64,000 nucleotides of DNA, taken from an uncultured bacterium. GTDB lineage: Bacteria > Cyanobacteriota > Vampirovibrionia > Gastranaerophilales > Gastranaerophilaceae. Below the pieces are notes generated by a model that worked only from the letters and a program-made list of their open reading frames with translations, was not told the origin of the DNA and did not search any database. Below, piece after piece: positions 33,451 to 42,029 of the stretch (positions are counted from its first letter, which is position 1; every line of letters starts with the position of its first letter). The stretch lies in assembly GCA_949296355.1 (NCBI GenBank), contig CASFPS010000004.1, forward strand, positions 1-64,000, read 5' to 3'. The translations under genes were made by a program, and so were the position numbers.

Positions 33451-34710
33451 TTATAATTCAGTTGTAAACTTATAACCGTTGCGTTTAAGATGTCCGGAGG
33501 CTGAATCATATTCATATTCTACCGAGGTTACATCATTTTTTGCTAATTTAGCACCCACACCAAATTCTGTTACCGTTACTTTATACTTAGGTGAATCTTT
33601 CTCTTTCTGCTCAAATTTGTATTTATTCTTCTGCGAACCGTGCGCCGTACAATCAACCGAGTATGAAATCTTACCGTCTTTATCCTGCTGTACACCGCTT
33701 ATTTTACCTTGTATCCATTGATCTGTTACTGATTCGTGTGTATTCTGCGCTATTTTTACGTCAATTCCGGCTTTTTCAAGTAAAAGCAATACTGATATAT
33801 TGTTTGCATCTTTTATAACGCCGCCGTTTTCAATGCCAAGTTTCTTTAAATACTCTGCGGCTTGTTCAGGTGTTAACTTGGAAATGTCATCTCGTGTTAA
33901 GCCGCGGATTTGATCTGCTGTTAAGTCATTGTTGTTACCTGTTCCATTAACTGCGCCATTATTGTCTGCACCGCCGTTATTGTTTACCGGGTCGGTATTG
34001 TTATTCGGATCCGTATTATCATCTGGGTTAGTTTTTTTGCCGAAATCATCAGACTCGATATCTTCGCCCCAATTATGTGCTTTAGCCAGAGCCTTAAGAT
34101 CATCTAATAAATGCTGATATTCCGCTTCATCAGTTGTAGCATGGTGTGGTTCGTTTTTACTTAATTCTTTATCTGCTTTTATTTTATTATATAGCTCTTT
34201 TAATTCTTGAGGTGTTAAATCAGCCTTATTTTGTAATGCAGTGACATCTTTGCCATAATCAGCAATTTTCTGTCTATCAGGGTCATTGCATTCAAGATCT
34301 TTATTGCCTTCGACCTTATCTCTGTCACCGTCGTCGTCGCTTGCCTTCTTGCGTTTGACACTGCCGTCATCATCGTCACCAACTCTTGAGCCGCCGCCAA
34401 ACCAGCCGCCACCCCAGGATGGAATGCCAAATCCGCCAAAGCCAAAATTATTAAACATCGGTAATCCGAAACCGCCCATTCCGAATCCTCCGAAGCCCAT
34501 ATTCATTCCGCCGCCAAATAAACCGCTGAATAAACCGCCGAAAGCGTTACCCAATCCGTAGCCAAAGCCGCCCCAGAATCCGCCGCCGTGCCCGTTGCAG
34601 TCTATATTATATGTAGTATTAAATATACTGCCATAGTTATTCCCGCCCCCGCATCCGGAGTGGAACATCTCGTAGTGTTTAAATGAGCTGTGACAATTAA
34701 TTCTGGTCAT
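33451..34710 (-). CDS. Glycine-rich hypothetical protein with acidic middle, 419 residues
   Basis: I do not recognise a family. Residues 20-115 are extremely glycine-rich with F/W/M/L interspersed (GGFGMGGFGLPMFNNFGFGG, SWGGGWFGGGS), a film- or assembly-like composition. Then DDDDGSVKRKKASDDDGDRD is strongly charged, about 125-260 is helical and Asn/Asp-rich (DPNNNTDPVNNNGGADNNG), then LTADQIRGLTRDDISKLTPE repeats, and the C-terminal 110 residues look beta-rich. No signal peptide is present, although the composition suggests secretion or an appendage. CGAGG precedes the ATG by eight bases. It may belong to a family private to this lineage. Confidence 0.75.
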   Translation of the reverse strand: MTRINCHSSFKHYEMFHSGCGGGNNYGSIFNTTYNIDCNGHGGGFWGGFGYGLGNAFGGLFSGLFGGGMNMGFGGFGMGGFGLPMFNNFGFGGFGIPSWGGGWFGGGSRVGDDDDGSVKRKKASDDDGDRDKVEGNKDLECNDPDRQKIADYGKDVTALQNKADLTPQELKELYNKIKADKELSKNEPHHATTDEAEYQHLLDDLKALAKAHNWGEDIESDDFGKKTNPDDNTDPNNNTDPVNNNGGADNNGAVNGTGNNNDLTADQIRGLTRDDISKLTPEQAAEYLKKLGIENGGVIKDANNISVLLLLEKAGIDVKIAQNTHESVTDQWIQGKISGVQQDKDGKISYSVDCTAHGSQKNKYKFEQKEKDSPKYKVTVTEFGVGAKLAKNDVTSVEYEYDSASGHLKRNGYKFTTEL

Positions 34711-35065
34711 ACTCTGTACCTCGTTTATTCTTACATCTGTTATATATATAAAGTATGTAAATTATATTGAATTTCACTATTTGTGATATTTATTACAAAT
34801 CTTTACAATTGTATTAAGCAAAGTTTTGTTTAAGATTGCTTCGGGCTGTTTTGGCTGTCCCCTCGCAATGACGCCAGGCTCCACGCTACTTTAATATACA
34901 TCTTTCTGAATCCATTAATTTTGTAAAGTTTTGTAACAATATTCGTCAAATCCCTAAAGTTTTTGAAAATTGTGCCGATATATGTATTACATGGAACAAG
35001 GGTTTAATAATCTAACAGAAATTTAGATTATTTACCAAAGAAGCTCGGAAAAGGAGCAAGGGATT
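34711..35065. other. Spacer with an uninterrupted CGTCATTGCGAG palindrome
   Basis: Between two divergent genes. 34829-34873 reads GTTTAAGATTGCTTCGGGCT then GTTTTGGCTGTCCCC and TCGCAATGACG; its complement CGTCATTGCGAGGGGA...GAAGCAATC is the 'empty' form of the repeat found interrupted at 24926, 42148 and 42655. The rest is AT-rich and holds the promoters of the two genes. Confidence 0.65.
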
Positions 35066-35473
35066 ATGGGATTAAACGTATCGGCATCAATGGCTTACAA
35101 TTTAGACAACGGAGAAATTCTCAGAAACGCCGCAAAAAATATTCTAAACAAAGGCGGCGCATCTGAGGAGGCTACCAGAAACATTATTGAAAAAACTCTT
35201 TTCAATAATGATGCCGTTCTCCGTGAAGTTTACACAAATCCTCAAATGTCTGTTTTAAAAGCTTCTACACAAATTACACTCAATGAGTCATTGAAAGAAA
35301 CTTTGAAGTATCTTAAAGAACATGCAAACAGAAAGGTTGCAAAAGAACCTGTACTCGGTGAATTATGGAATATTTTTACTGCCAACAATGAAGCTTCTGA
35401 AAAAAATCCTTACCACGGTGAATTATACGATTTTGAAATAGACAAAAACGCAAAAAATATTTTTGCGGCATAA
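35066..35473 (+). CDS. Hypothetical protein, 135 residues
   Basis: No family recognised. Soluble, helical, starting MGLNVSASMAYNLDNGEILR, with no signal peptide; a Glu/Lys-rich middle and an end DFEIDKNAKNIFAA. AAAAGGAGCAAGG precedes the ATG. A strong hairpin follows the stop. The N-terminal Ser/Asn-rich 15 residues, helices after that and no signal peptide are features also seen in 5077 and 49298; type III or flagellar export is conceivable but not shown. Confidence 0.75.
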   Translation: MGLNVSASMAYNLDNGEILRNAAKNILNKGGASEEATRNIIEKTLFNNDAVLREVYTNPQMSVLKASTQITLNESLKETLKYLKEHANRKVAKEPVLGELWNIFTANNEASEKNPYHGELYDFEIDKNAKNIFAA

Positions 35474-35494
35474 AAAGATATCTCCTCACAAAAA

Positions 35495-35522
35495 GGCGGA
35501 ATTTGATTTATCAAATTCCGCC
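35495..35522. terminator. Bidirectional terminator
   Basis: Perfect 12-base stem GGCGGAATTTGA/TCAAATTCCGCC around a TTTA loop. On the minus strand a UUUUU run follows, ending the 35542-36444 gene; on the plus strand it lies just past the 35066 gene. Confidence 0.9.
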
Positions 35523-35541
35523 TCCTCGTTAATTTCTCTGT

Positions 35542-36444
35542 TTATAAAACCATTGCAAGAATCATTAATATCATTGCCCCAATCTCCATTGCAGTTGACA
35601 TTCTTTGGGTAAATTTATTAGAATCGTATCTTTGTGACGACTTTTTAGCCTGATTTACGCTATTAAGACGTTTTATTCTGCTTGTTGTATCTTCATTAGA
35701 AAACTCGGTACCAAATGTCTCATATTCAAGCTGCGCAAGTTCGTCATTCAAATTTGTATTGCTATAATCAGGTGCAGGAGCAGCACCGCCTATAAATTCG
35801 TCACCATAATTGGCATAAGGTCTTGAGTAATTTCTCTGTCCAAATGGCATTGCAAAACGGCTGAATGAGCTTCCTGAAAGGTCATTTGAGCTTAGAGCAT
35901 TATCTCTGTTATCCCTGTATTCATGTGCAAATCTATCAGTATAATCAACGGTTTCCGGCATGATTTCCGCTTTTATTCTATCCATCCTTGTTGCATAATC
36001 ATCTACATCATACACTTTGCCGAACAGTTTCTTCTCAATTGTAACAATTCTTGTATGAAAATCCCTGTTTTTGTAGGTTTCATTAAAAAGTTTTTTCTCA
36101 ATTTCATCCACAATAGGATAATTAACAGTACTATCAGCAACTGTATCATTTTCTTCTGCAAAAGTATCTTCTACAGGCGGAATTTCAAGCCCGATTACAT
36201 CAGCTGAAATGTCGCCGGAAAGTTTTGTGAGTCTTTTATTCACATCTCCGGTATAAGTTTTCCCGTAAATAGTTTTTTCCAACCTCTCAACACGTTCCTT
36301 TGTAGAATCTTTTGGATAGTCAAAGCCGTAAATATCATTTTCTATTTTGGATATTTTAGAAGATTGCGTTGTTATTGCGGCATAAGTTGGATAACAAACG
36401 GCTATATAACAAAATATAAGTATTATTGAGACAATTTTTTTCAT
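35542..36444 (-). CDS. Secreted protein with repeated 'IYG/LFG...Y...R...LE' motif
   Basis: Signal peptide MKKIVSIILIFCYIAVCYPT ending in YAA, then at least five repeats of about 30 residues of the pattern E-(I/L)-(Y/F)-G-x-x-Y...R-x-x-(R)-L-(E): ENDIYGFDYPKDSTKERVER, EKTIYGKTY, EKKLFNETY, EKKLFGKVY and LEYETFGTEFSNED. A hydrophobic C-terminal helix (IGAMILMILAMVL) suggests membrane anchoring. AAGGTGG before ATG at 36444 supports this start rather than the longer frame at 36468. Function unknown; a periplasmic or surface role is likely. Confidence 0.8.
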   Translation of the reverse strand: MKKIVSIILIFCYIAVCYPTYAAITTQSSKISKIENDIYGFDYPKDSTKERVERLEKTIYGKTYTGDVNKRLTKLSGDISADVIGLEIPPVEDTFAEENDTVADSTVNYPIVDEIEKKLFNETYKNRDFHTRIVTIEKKLFGKVYDVDDYATRMDRIKAEIMPETVDYTDRFAHEYRDNRDNALSSNDLSGSSFSRFAMPFGQRNYSRPYANYGDEFIGGAAPAPDYSNTNLNDELAQLEYETFGTEFSNEDTTSRIKRLNSVNQAKKSSQRYDSNKFTQRMSTAMEIGAMILMILAMVL

Positions 36445-36598
36445 AGTGATACCACCTTGTGATACCACTATAAAATTTTACTAAAATCTTCTCTATTGAA
36501 CCGCCAATCAGAATATTTTTTACGAAAAATCAATAAAATTTAGTAATTCAATGAACCGATTCAAAATTTATATTAACAATTTCTTCTAGACCAAAAGG

Positions 36599-37249
36599 CT
36601 AAATATAAAGTTTTGCAAAATCTAAATCACTTTTTATTGTAATTTTTATATTCGTGTAGCTTCCGTTTACAATATAGACAGGAATTCCAAGATATTCAAG
36701 CATAGAAGAATCATCCGTAAAATTACCGTCTTTAAGCTTTTCGTGTGCATCTTTTATGATTGAAGTTTTAAATGCCTGCGGAGTTTGTGTATTATAAAGT
36801 TTTGACCGGTCAATTGTTCTTATAATACGTCCTTCGGAATCAACTTCCTTTATTGTATCGGTAGTTTTTGTCATAACAGACACTGCTTGCTTGTCAACTA
36901 CAGCTTTTAATACGTATTCTATCGTATCTTTTCTTATAAGCGGTCTTGCCCCGTCATGAATAAGGAGATAATCATTTTTAACAACCTGCAGGGCATTGCA
37001 GACTGACTTTTGTCTCGTGCTTCCGCCCTCTATTATTTTTATTTTTGAATCCGTCAGCAATGCTTTTAATTCATCAGTAATAGAAGCATTTGCAGGTATA
37101 ATAATTTCAGTTATTTCATCAAAATCAACAAATTTTGATACAGTCTCTTCAATAACGGTTCTGTCTTTTATTTTTTCCAGAAGTTTATTTGTGTTTCCGT
37201 ATCTGGACGAAGTCCCGCCCGCCGGTATTATTACAGAAAATTTATTCAT
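36599..37249 (-). CDS. ispD: 2-C-methyl-D-erythritol 4-phosphate cytidylyltransferase
   Basis: Transfers CMP to MEP in the non-mevalonate isoprenoid pathway. The nucleotide-binding start FSVIIPAGGTSSRYGNTNKL replaces the usual AAGxGxRMG; VLIHDGARPL reads LLIHDGARPLI here, and TPQAFKTSII and the DDSSMLE segment are present. 217 residues, usual length. Two ATGs are adjacent; the second has GGAGG at ideal spacing inside the end of thiL. It overlaps the thiL stop, so the two are coupled. Confidence 0.95.
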   Translation of the reverse strand: MNKFSVIIPAGGTSSRYGNTNKLLEKIKDRTVIEETVSKFVDFDEITEIIIPANASITDELKALLTDSKIKIIEGGSTRQKSVCNALQVVKNDYLLIHDGARPLIRKDTIEYVLKAVVDKQAVSVMTKTTDTIKEVDSEGRIIRTIDRSKLYNTQTPQAFKTSIIKDAHEKLKDGNFTDDSSMLEYLGIPVYIVNGSYTNIKITIKSDLDFAKLYI

Positions 37250-38108
37250 CATCTCCTCCGAAGTGGTTATATAAATTCAATTCATCATAATTCTTGTATT
37301 CATTTTCTCCGATTTTCAAAATGTAATTCTGCTTTGGAATCACTTCCCCTATAATTTCACAGTCCGCAAGCTCTTGCAAAAAATCTGCAGGAACTGCCGC
37401 AACAAGATTGTAGTCCTCCGCACCAAATATTCCTTCAATATCTTTTGCTATTATACTCACCCCGCTTGACTCTGCTATTTTAAATAAAGCGTCAGCTAAG
37501 CCGTCTGACGTGTCCATCATTGCATAATCTTTTTGAATATGTTCTGATATCTCTCTTGAGAATTGCTCGTCTAATTGCGGCTCTAAATGCGCTCTTATAA
37601 ACTTTGAGTCTTTTAACCCGAGTTTTAACTCTTCTAGCCCTTTTGAACTCAGCCCGAAAGAACCCCTTGATATAACTTTGTATCCGGCTTTTGCAGCGCT
37701 TCTTGAGGAAATTTTTCTGCCTCTTGTAACTCCTATAGCTGTTATAGAAATATAAATCTTATCAGCTCCTGTAATATCACCACCGATGATTTTTGCTCCG
37801 TGTAAAGCTTTTTCAGCCCCGCTATAAAACTCTTTTACAAAATCTCCGGTTATATCAGAAGGCAAAGAAAGGGCAATTGTAATATAAGCCGGTTTTGCGC
37901 CGGAAGCCAGAACATCGCTTATATTAACGGCAACTGATTTGTACCCGAGCTGATAAGGAGTACACCATTTTCTTTTAAAATGCACATCTTCAACCAGACT
38001 GTCCTGAGATACAACAATACCTAAATCCTTTAGATAAGCACAATCGTCTCCTATGTACTCATCTCCGATTTGATTTTTTATAACATTTATTAAATCAAGT
38101 TCTTTCAT
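37242..38108 (-). CDS. thiL: Thiamine-monophosphate kinase
   Basis: Phosphorylates thiamine monophosphate to the active diphosphate. AIR synthase-like fold: IGDDCAYL (usual GDDAA), QDSLVEDVHFKRKW, GYKSVAVNISDVLASGAKP, GGDITGADKIYISITAIG and MMDTSDGLADALF are diagnostic. 288 residues, slightly short. No strong ribosome-binding site is seen. Coupled with ispD; a hairpin (38124-38152) lies just upstream of its ATG. Confidence 0.95.
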   Translation of the reverse strand: MKELDLINVIKNQIGDEYIGDDCAYLKDLGIVVSQDSLVEDVHFKRKWCTPYQLGYKSVAVNISDVLASGAKPAYITIALSLPSDITGDFVKEFYSGAEKALHGAKIIGGDITGADKIYISITAIGVTRGRKISSRSAAKAGYKVISRGSFGLSSKGLEELKLGLKDSKFIRAHLEPQLDEQFSREISEHIQKDYAMMDTSDGLADALFKIAESSGVSIIAKDIEGIFGAEDYNLVAAVPADFLQELADCEIIGEVIPKQNYILKIGENEYKNYDELNLYNHFGGDDE

Positions 38109-38123
38109 TGCTGCATTTTAGAG

Positions 38124-38152
38124 GGGCGGAGCTTTTGAAAAAAGCTCCGCCC
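38124..38152 (-). terminator. Hairpin after lysS
   Basis: A perfect 13-base stem (GGGCGGAGCTTTT and its complement) around GAA lies seven bases beyond the lysS stop. The U-run after it is weak, so it could be an attenuator or processing site before thiL-ispD. Confidence 0.7.
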
Positions 38153-38159
38153 TTATAAA

Positions 38160-39695
38160 TTAATTTTCTACTTTCTTTAATGTCGGGAACGCTATAACAT
38201 CTCTTATTGTAGGAGAATTTGTAAGAAGCATAACCAGCCTGTCGATTCCCATTCCCATACCGCCTGTCGGCGCAAGACCGTATTCGAGAGCATTGATGTA
38301 ATCTTCATCAATTGACATAGCCTCCTCATCACCGTTGGCTTTTGCAAGTGCCTGAGCTTCAAATCTATGACGCTGGTCAATCGGGTCGGTAAGTTCTGAA
38401 AACGCATTCGCAATTTCCCAGCCGTTTACTCTTGTCTCAAACCTTTCGGTCAATCTGTCATTATCTCTGTGAACTTTTGCCAGAGGAGAAATTTCTCTCG
38501 GATAATCGAGAATATGAACCGGCTGAATCAAGGTAGGTTCTACTTTTGCCTCAAAGACAGCTTCTACAATCTGTCCCCAGTTCATACCTTCATCCACTTC
38601 TACATGCATTGATTTTGCTTTATCATAAGCTTCTTTAGGTGTAAAGAATTCACCGAAGTCCACGCCTGTATATTCTTTAATTGCGCCGAGCATTGTTTTT
38701 CTGTCCCACGGAGGAGTCAGGTCTATGTCGTTATCACCGTATTTGATTTTTGTTGTTCCGAGAACCTCCTGAGCTACATAAGCTACAAGATTTTCTGTAA
38801 GAACCATCATTTCATTGTAATCCACATAAGACTGGTAAAGCTCAATCATTGTAAATTCCGGATTGTGACGGGTATCAATACCTTCATTTCTGAAACATCT
38901 TGAAAGCTCAAAGATTTTCTCGCTCAAACCGCCAACCATAAGTCTTTTTAAGTGAAGTTCAGGAGCTATTCTTAAAGTCAAGTCCATATTTAAAGCATTA
39001 TGGTGAGTAATAAACGGTCTTGCATTAGCTCCGGAAGCCTGAGTGTGAAGCATTGGGGTTTCAACTTCTAAGAATCCCTGATTAGTCAAATATTCTCTTA
39101 CTTTCTGGATAATAAGGCTTCTTTTTCTGAATGTGTCTCTGGTTTTCTCGTTTACAATTAGGTCAACATATCTTTGTCTGTACTTGGTTTCAGTATCAGA
39201 CATTGTATGATACATTTTTAACTGTTCCAGCTTCTCCTCGCTTATCTGCTTGTTAGGAAGCGGAAGAAGTGATTTTGAAAGCATTTTAAAGTTTTTAGCT
39301 TTTATTGATAACTCACCTCTCGGAGTTCTTCTGATTGAGCCGTAAAAACCTAATATATCTCCGATATCAACCAGTTTTAGAGTTTTAACCATCTCAGGAT
39401 CCATATTCTCTTTGTGAGAAAATATCTGGATTTTTCCTGTTGTATCCATCAGGTCGATAAACATACCGGAATTTCTGATTGCCATAACTCTTCCGGCTAC
39501 AGAGTAGAAATCTTCAGTTTCTTCGCCTGCCGGAAGATCTTTATATTTTTCCTGTAAATCCTTGGCATCTGCATCTTTATCAAACGCATACGGATATGGA
39601 TTTATACCTTTATCAGCAAGTTCTGCAAGTTTTTGAATTCTTGTCTGTCTTATTGATTCTTTTGCCGATACAGGCTCTTTTGTTTGTTGTGTCAT
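38160..39695 (-). CDS. lysS: Lysyl-tRNA synthetase, class II
   Basis: Charges tRNA-Lys. 511 residues: OB-fold anticodon domain (about 60-165; VAGRVMAIRNSGMFIDL), class II motif 1 (RKRSLIIQKVREYLTNQGFL), motif 2 (FRNEGIDTRHNPEFTMIELY) and motif 3 (GLAPTGGMGMGIDRLVMLLT). FDVDFGG-like KAANGDEEA segment and EISPLAK are as expected. GAGGAT precedes the ATG. Followed by a hairpin and thiL. Confidence 0.98.
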   Translation of the reverse strand: MTQQTKEPVSAKESIRQTRIQKLAELADKGINPYPYAFDKDADAKDLQEKYKDLPAGEETEDFYSVAGRVMAIRNSGMFIDLMDTTGKIQIFSHKENMDPEMVKTLKLVDIGDILGFYGSIRRTPRGELSIKAKNFKMLSKSLLPLPNKQISEEKLEQLKMYHTMSDTETKYRQRYVDLIVNEKTRDTFRKRSLIIQKVREYLTNQGFLEVETPMLHTQASGANARPFITHHNALNMDLTLRIAPELHLKRLMVGGLSEKIFELSRCFRNEGIDTRHNPEFTMIELYQSYVDYNEMMVLTENLVAYVAQEVLGTTKIKYGDNDIDLTPPWDRKTMLGAIKEYTGVDFGEFFTPKEAYDKAKSMHVEVDEGMNWGQIVEAVFEAKVEPTLIQPVHILDYPREISPLAKVHRDNDRLTERFETRVNGWEIANAFSELTDPIDQRHRFEAQALAKANGDEEAMSIDEDYINALEYGLAPTGGMGMGIDRLVMLLTNSPTIRDVIAFPTLKKVEN

Positions 39696-39768
39696 TTATT
39701 TTATCCTCATACTTACATTACTCTTAATTAATATTTTAACATAAACATTTTTGTGCAAAAATAAAGAT

Positions 39769-40083
39769 ATGAAGATTTTACCTGTAATAGCAAACACAAA
39801 CAGAAATATAAAACAGGCATCAGTAAGATTTAAGACGGCATACCGGACAGGATACAATAATGCAAAACTGTATTCGCAGCAGCATAAATACGGAAGCATA
39901 AAAAAAGCCTGCGGAATAAGTATTGGTGTAACAAAGGAAATTGTAAAAACAACAACGATAGATGATTTGCCTTATATTGCCGGAGCTATCGGCCTTATGA
40001 CACCTATTCCGTTTGCAAGCGCAACAATGTTCATACTCGGTAAAATTACCCAGGTTATTGTTAAGCGCCTTCATAAACCTTAA
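39769..40083 (+). CDS. Hypothetical small membrane-active protein, 104 residues
   Basis: The frame opens at TTG 39751, but ATG at 39769 (MKILPVIANTNRNIKQASVR) is more likely. Basic N-terminal 50 residues; two hydrophobic segments in the second half (YIAGAIGLMTPIPFASATMF). No family recognised. The plus-strand terminator at 40141 follows. Divergent from lysS. Ribosome-binding site weak, so expression is uncertain. Confidence 0.6.
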   Translation: MKILPVIANTNRNIKQASVRFKTAYRTGYNNAKLYSQQHKYGSIKKACGISIGVTKEIVKTTTIDDLPYIAGAIGLMTPIPFASATMFILGKITQVIVKRLHKP

Positions 40084-40140
40084 TAAAACAATTTACAAAT
40101 CTCATTGAGTCTGGTATACTCAAAATGTGAATAGTTTCTT

Positions 40141-40176
40141 AAAAAAAGAACGGTCAAACATTCCCGTTCTTTTTTT
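40141..40176. terminator. Terminator before rimP
   Basis: AAAAAAAGAACGG pairs with CCGTTCTTTTTTT; a strong U-run follows on both strands. It ends the unit at 39769 and isolates rimP-nusA. Confidence 0.9.
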
Positions 40177-40242
40177 ATTGGGGGTAAATGGAAATGAATC
40201 AGAGTATTCCCCAAAAGCTTAAATGTCACAGGAAGGAGTCTT

Positions 40243-40725
40243 ATGAAGCAGGAAATTAACAGACACGAAATCCTTGAAAAGATAACGCCTCTCATTGAAA
40301 ATACTGCGCTGAGATTCAATCTTATACCAATAGAAATTGATTTCAGCAAAGAAAATCACAAATGGTTTTTAAGGATATTTTTGTACTCTTACGAAAAAGA
40401 CATAACTCTTGATGATTGCGAAAACGTAACAAGAAGCCTGAATGATTTTCTGGATGAATTAATTCCGGTTAAATATTATCTTGAAGTTTCATCTCCCGGA
40501 TTGGAGAGAAAATTCAAATCAGATAAAGAGTTTTTAATATTCAAAGGCAGAAGAATAAGTCTGAAGTTAAAAACTCCGCTTGAGGGCGAAACAGAAAAGA
40601 TTTTTAAAGGTGAAATCTTAGACTGGGATGATAATTTAGGACTTAAATTCTTTAGGTTTGACGACGGAGAAGAAATTCAGATTCCAAAATCAAACATACA
40701 ATCAGCAAAACTATACATTGATTAA
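40243..40725 (+). CDS. rimP: Ribosome maturation factor RimP
   Basis: Assists 30S assembly. 160 residues with the family pattern: EILEKITPLIENTALRFNLI at the start, HKWFLRIFLYS, TLDDCENVTRSLNDFLDE, YYLEVSSPGLERKFKSDKEF (the SPGLxRPL box, with RKF) and the C-terminal SH3-like domain. GGAAGGAG at perfect spacing. Coupled with nusA 17 bases downstream, the usual rimP-nusA order. Confidence 0.96.
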   Translation: MKQEINRHEILEKITPLIENTALRFNLIPIEIDFSKENHKWFLRIFLYSYEKDITLDDCENVTRSLNDFLDELIPVKYYLEVSSPGLERKFKSDKEFLIFKGRRISLKLKTPLEGETEKIFKGEILDWDDNLGLKFFRFDDGEEIQIPKSNIQSAKLYID

Positions 40726-40742
40726 GATAAGGAGAATAAATA

Positions 40743-41981
40743 ATGATTAAAATCGGAACAGCATTATTTGAAGCTTGCGAAGAGCTTGAAAGAGAACGCG
40801 GGATATCAAAAGAAGTTTTGATATCATCGCTTTGCGACGCAATGGTTGCAGCGTATAAAAAACACATGCACGTTAAAGAAGCTGCTAATATAGAAGCAAT
40901 TCTTGATGAACAGACAGGTGAAATAGGTGTATTCAGTACAAAAACAGTTGTTGAAACTGTAGAAGATCCGGATACACAAATTTCATTAGAGGATGCTAAA
41001 GAAATTGATGACGAAGTAGAAGTTGATGACGAAGTTAAGATTGAAGTCACTCCGGAACAATTCGGACGTATTGCTGCTCAATCTGCTAAACAGGTTATTA
41101 CCCAGAGAATAAGAGATGCAGAAAGAAATAACATTTTAAACGAATTCCTTGAAAAGAAAGGAACTTTAACAACAGGTATTATTCAAAGGGTTGAGAATAG
41201 AAACGTTATCGTAAATATCGGCAAAACTGATGCTATAATGCCTCAGAAAGAACAAATTCCGCGTGAATACTACAAACCCGGTAACAGAATCAGAGTTTTT
41301 GTTCTTAATGTAAAAGAAACAAACAGACTTCCTCAGGTTATTGTATCTCACGCACATCCTGAAATTGTAAGAGAATTATTTGAACTAGAAGTTCCTGAAA
41401 TTGAGGACGGAATTGTTGAAATTAAATCTATTGCAAGAGAAGCAGGTTTCAGAACAAAAATAGCAGTTTGGTCAAATGATCCGGAAGTTGATTCAGTCGG
41501 AGCCTGCATAGGACCTAGAGGTTCCAGAATCCAGACTATCGTAGGCGAATTAAAAAATGAAAAAATCGATATTGTAAGATGGTCTCAGGATCCGGTTGAA
41601 TATATCGTTAATGCTATATCTCCTGCAAGAGTTGTATCAGTTGATATTATGACAGATGATGAAGAAACTAAAGATGCTCTTGTAGTTGTTCCGGATGATC
41701 AGTTATCACTGGCTATCGGAAGAGAAGGTCAAAACGTAAGACTTGCACACAGATTAACCGGCTGGAAAATAGATATTAAGAGCGTTTCCCAGATGGAAAA
41801 TGAAGAAGCTTCAAGAAGTGAAAATTATGACTACAACGAAGAAGCTCCGGAGGAAGAAGAACGCGCGGTTGATTCCGATGAAATTCAGGAAGAAATTGAA
41901 GAAGAAATGAACCAGCAGGCTCTTGATGAAGAGGATTTAGAGGAAGAACCTGTTGAGGAAGAAGAAACTTCTGAAGAATAA
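40743..41981 (+). CDS. nusA: Transcription termination/antitermination factor NusA
   Basis: Binds RNA polymerase and RNA and affects pausing and termination. 412 residues: N-terminal domain (1-125), S1 domain (about 130-205; TTGIIQRVENRNVIVNIGKT), two KH domains with GACIGPRGSRIQTIVGELKN and AIGREGQNVRLAHRLTGWKI. The C-terminal part is a highly acidic tail (about 350-412) in place of the longer repeats of proteobacteria. AAGGAG precedes the ATG. Strong terminator 20 bases after the stop. Confidence 0.97.
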   Translation: MIKIGTALFEACEELERERGISKEVLISSLCDAMVAAYKKHMHVKEAANIEAILDEQTGEIGVFSTKTVVETVEDPDTQISLEDAKEIDDEVEVDDEVKIEVTPEQFGRIAAQSAKQVITQRIRDAERNNILNEFLEKKGTLTTGIIQRVENRNVIVNIGKTDAIMPQKEQIPREYYKPGNRIRVFVLNVKETNRLPQVIVSHAHPEIVRELFELEVPEIEDGIVEIKSIAREAGFRTKIAVWSNDPEVDSVGACIGPRGSRIQTIVGELKNEKIDIVRWSQDPVEYIVNAISPARVVSVDIMTDDEETKDALVVVPDDQLSLAIGREGQNVRLAHRLTGWKIDIKSVSQMENEEASRSENYDYNEEAPEEEERAVDSDEIQEEIEEEMNQQALDEEDLEEEPVEEEETSEE

Positions 41982-41999
41982 TTGGTAAATATATTAAAG

Positions 42000-42029
42000 G
42001 CGGGTAACTTTAAGGTTACCCGCTTTTTT
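42000..42029 (+). terminator. Terminator of rimP-nusA
   Basis: GCGGGTAAC pairs with GTTACCCGC around TTTAAG, followed by UUUUUUA. Classic intrinsic terminator 19 bases after the nusA stop. Confidence 0.95.
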
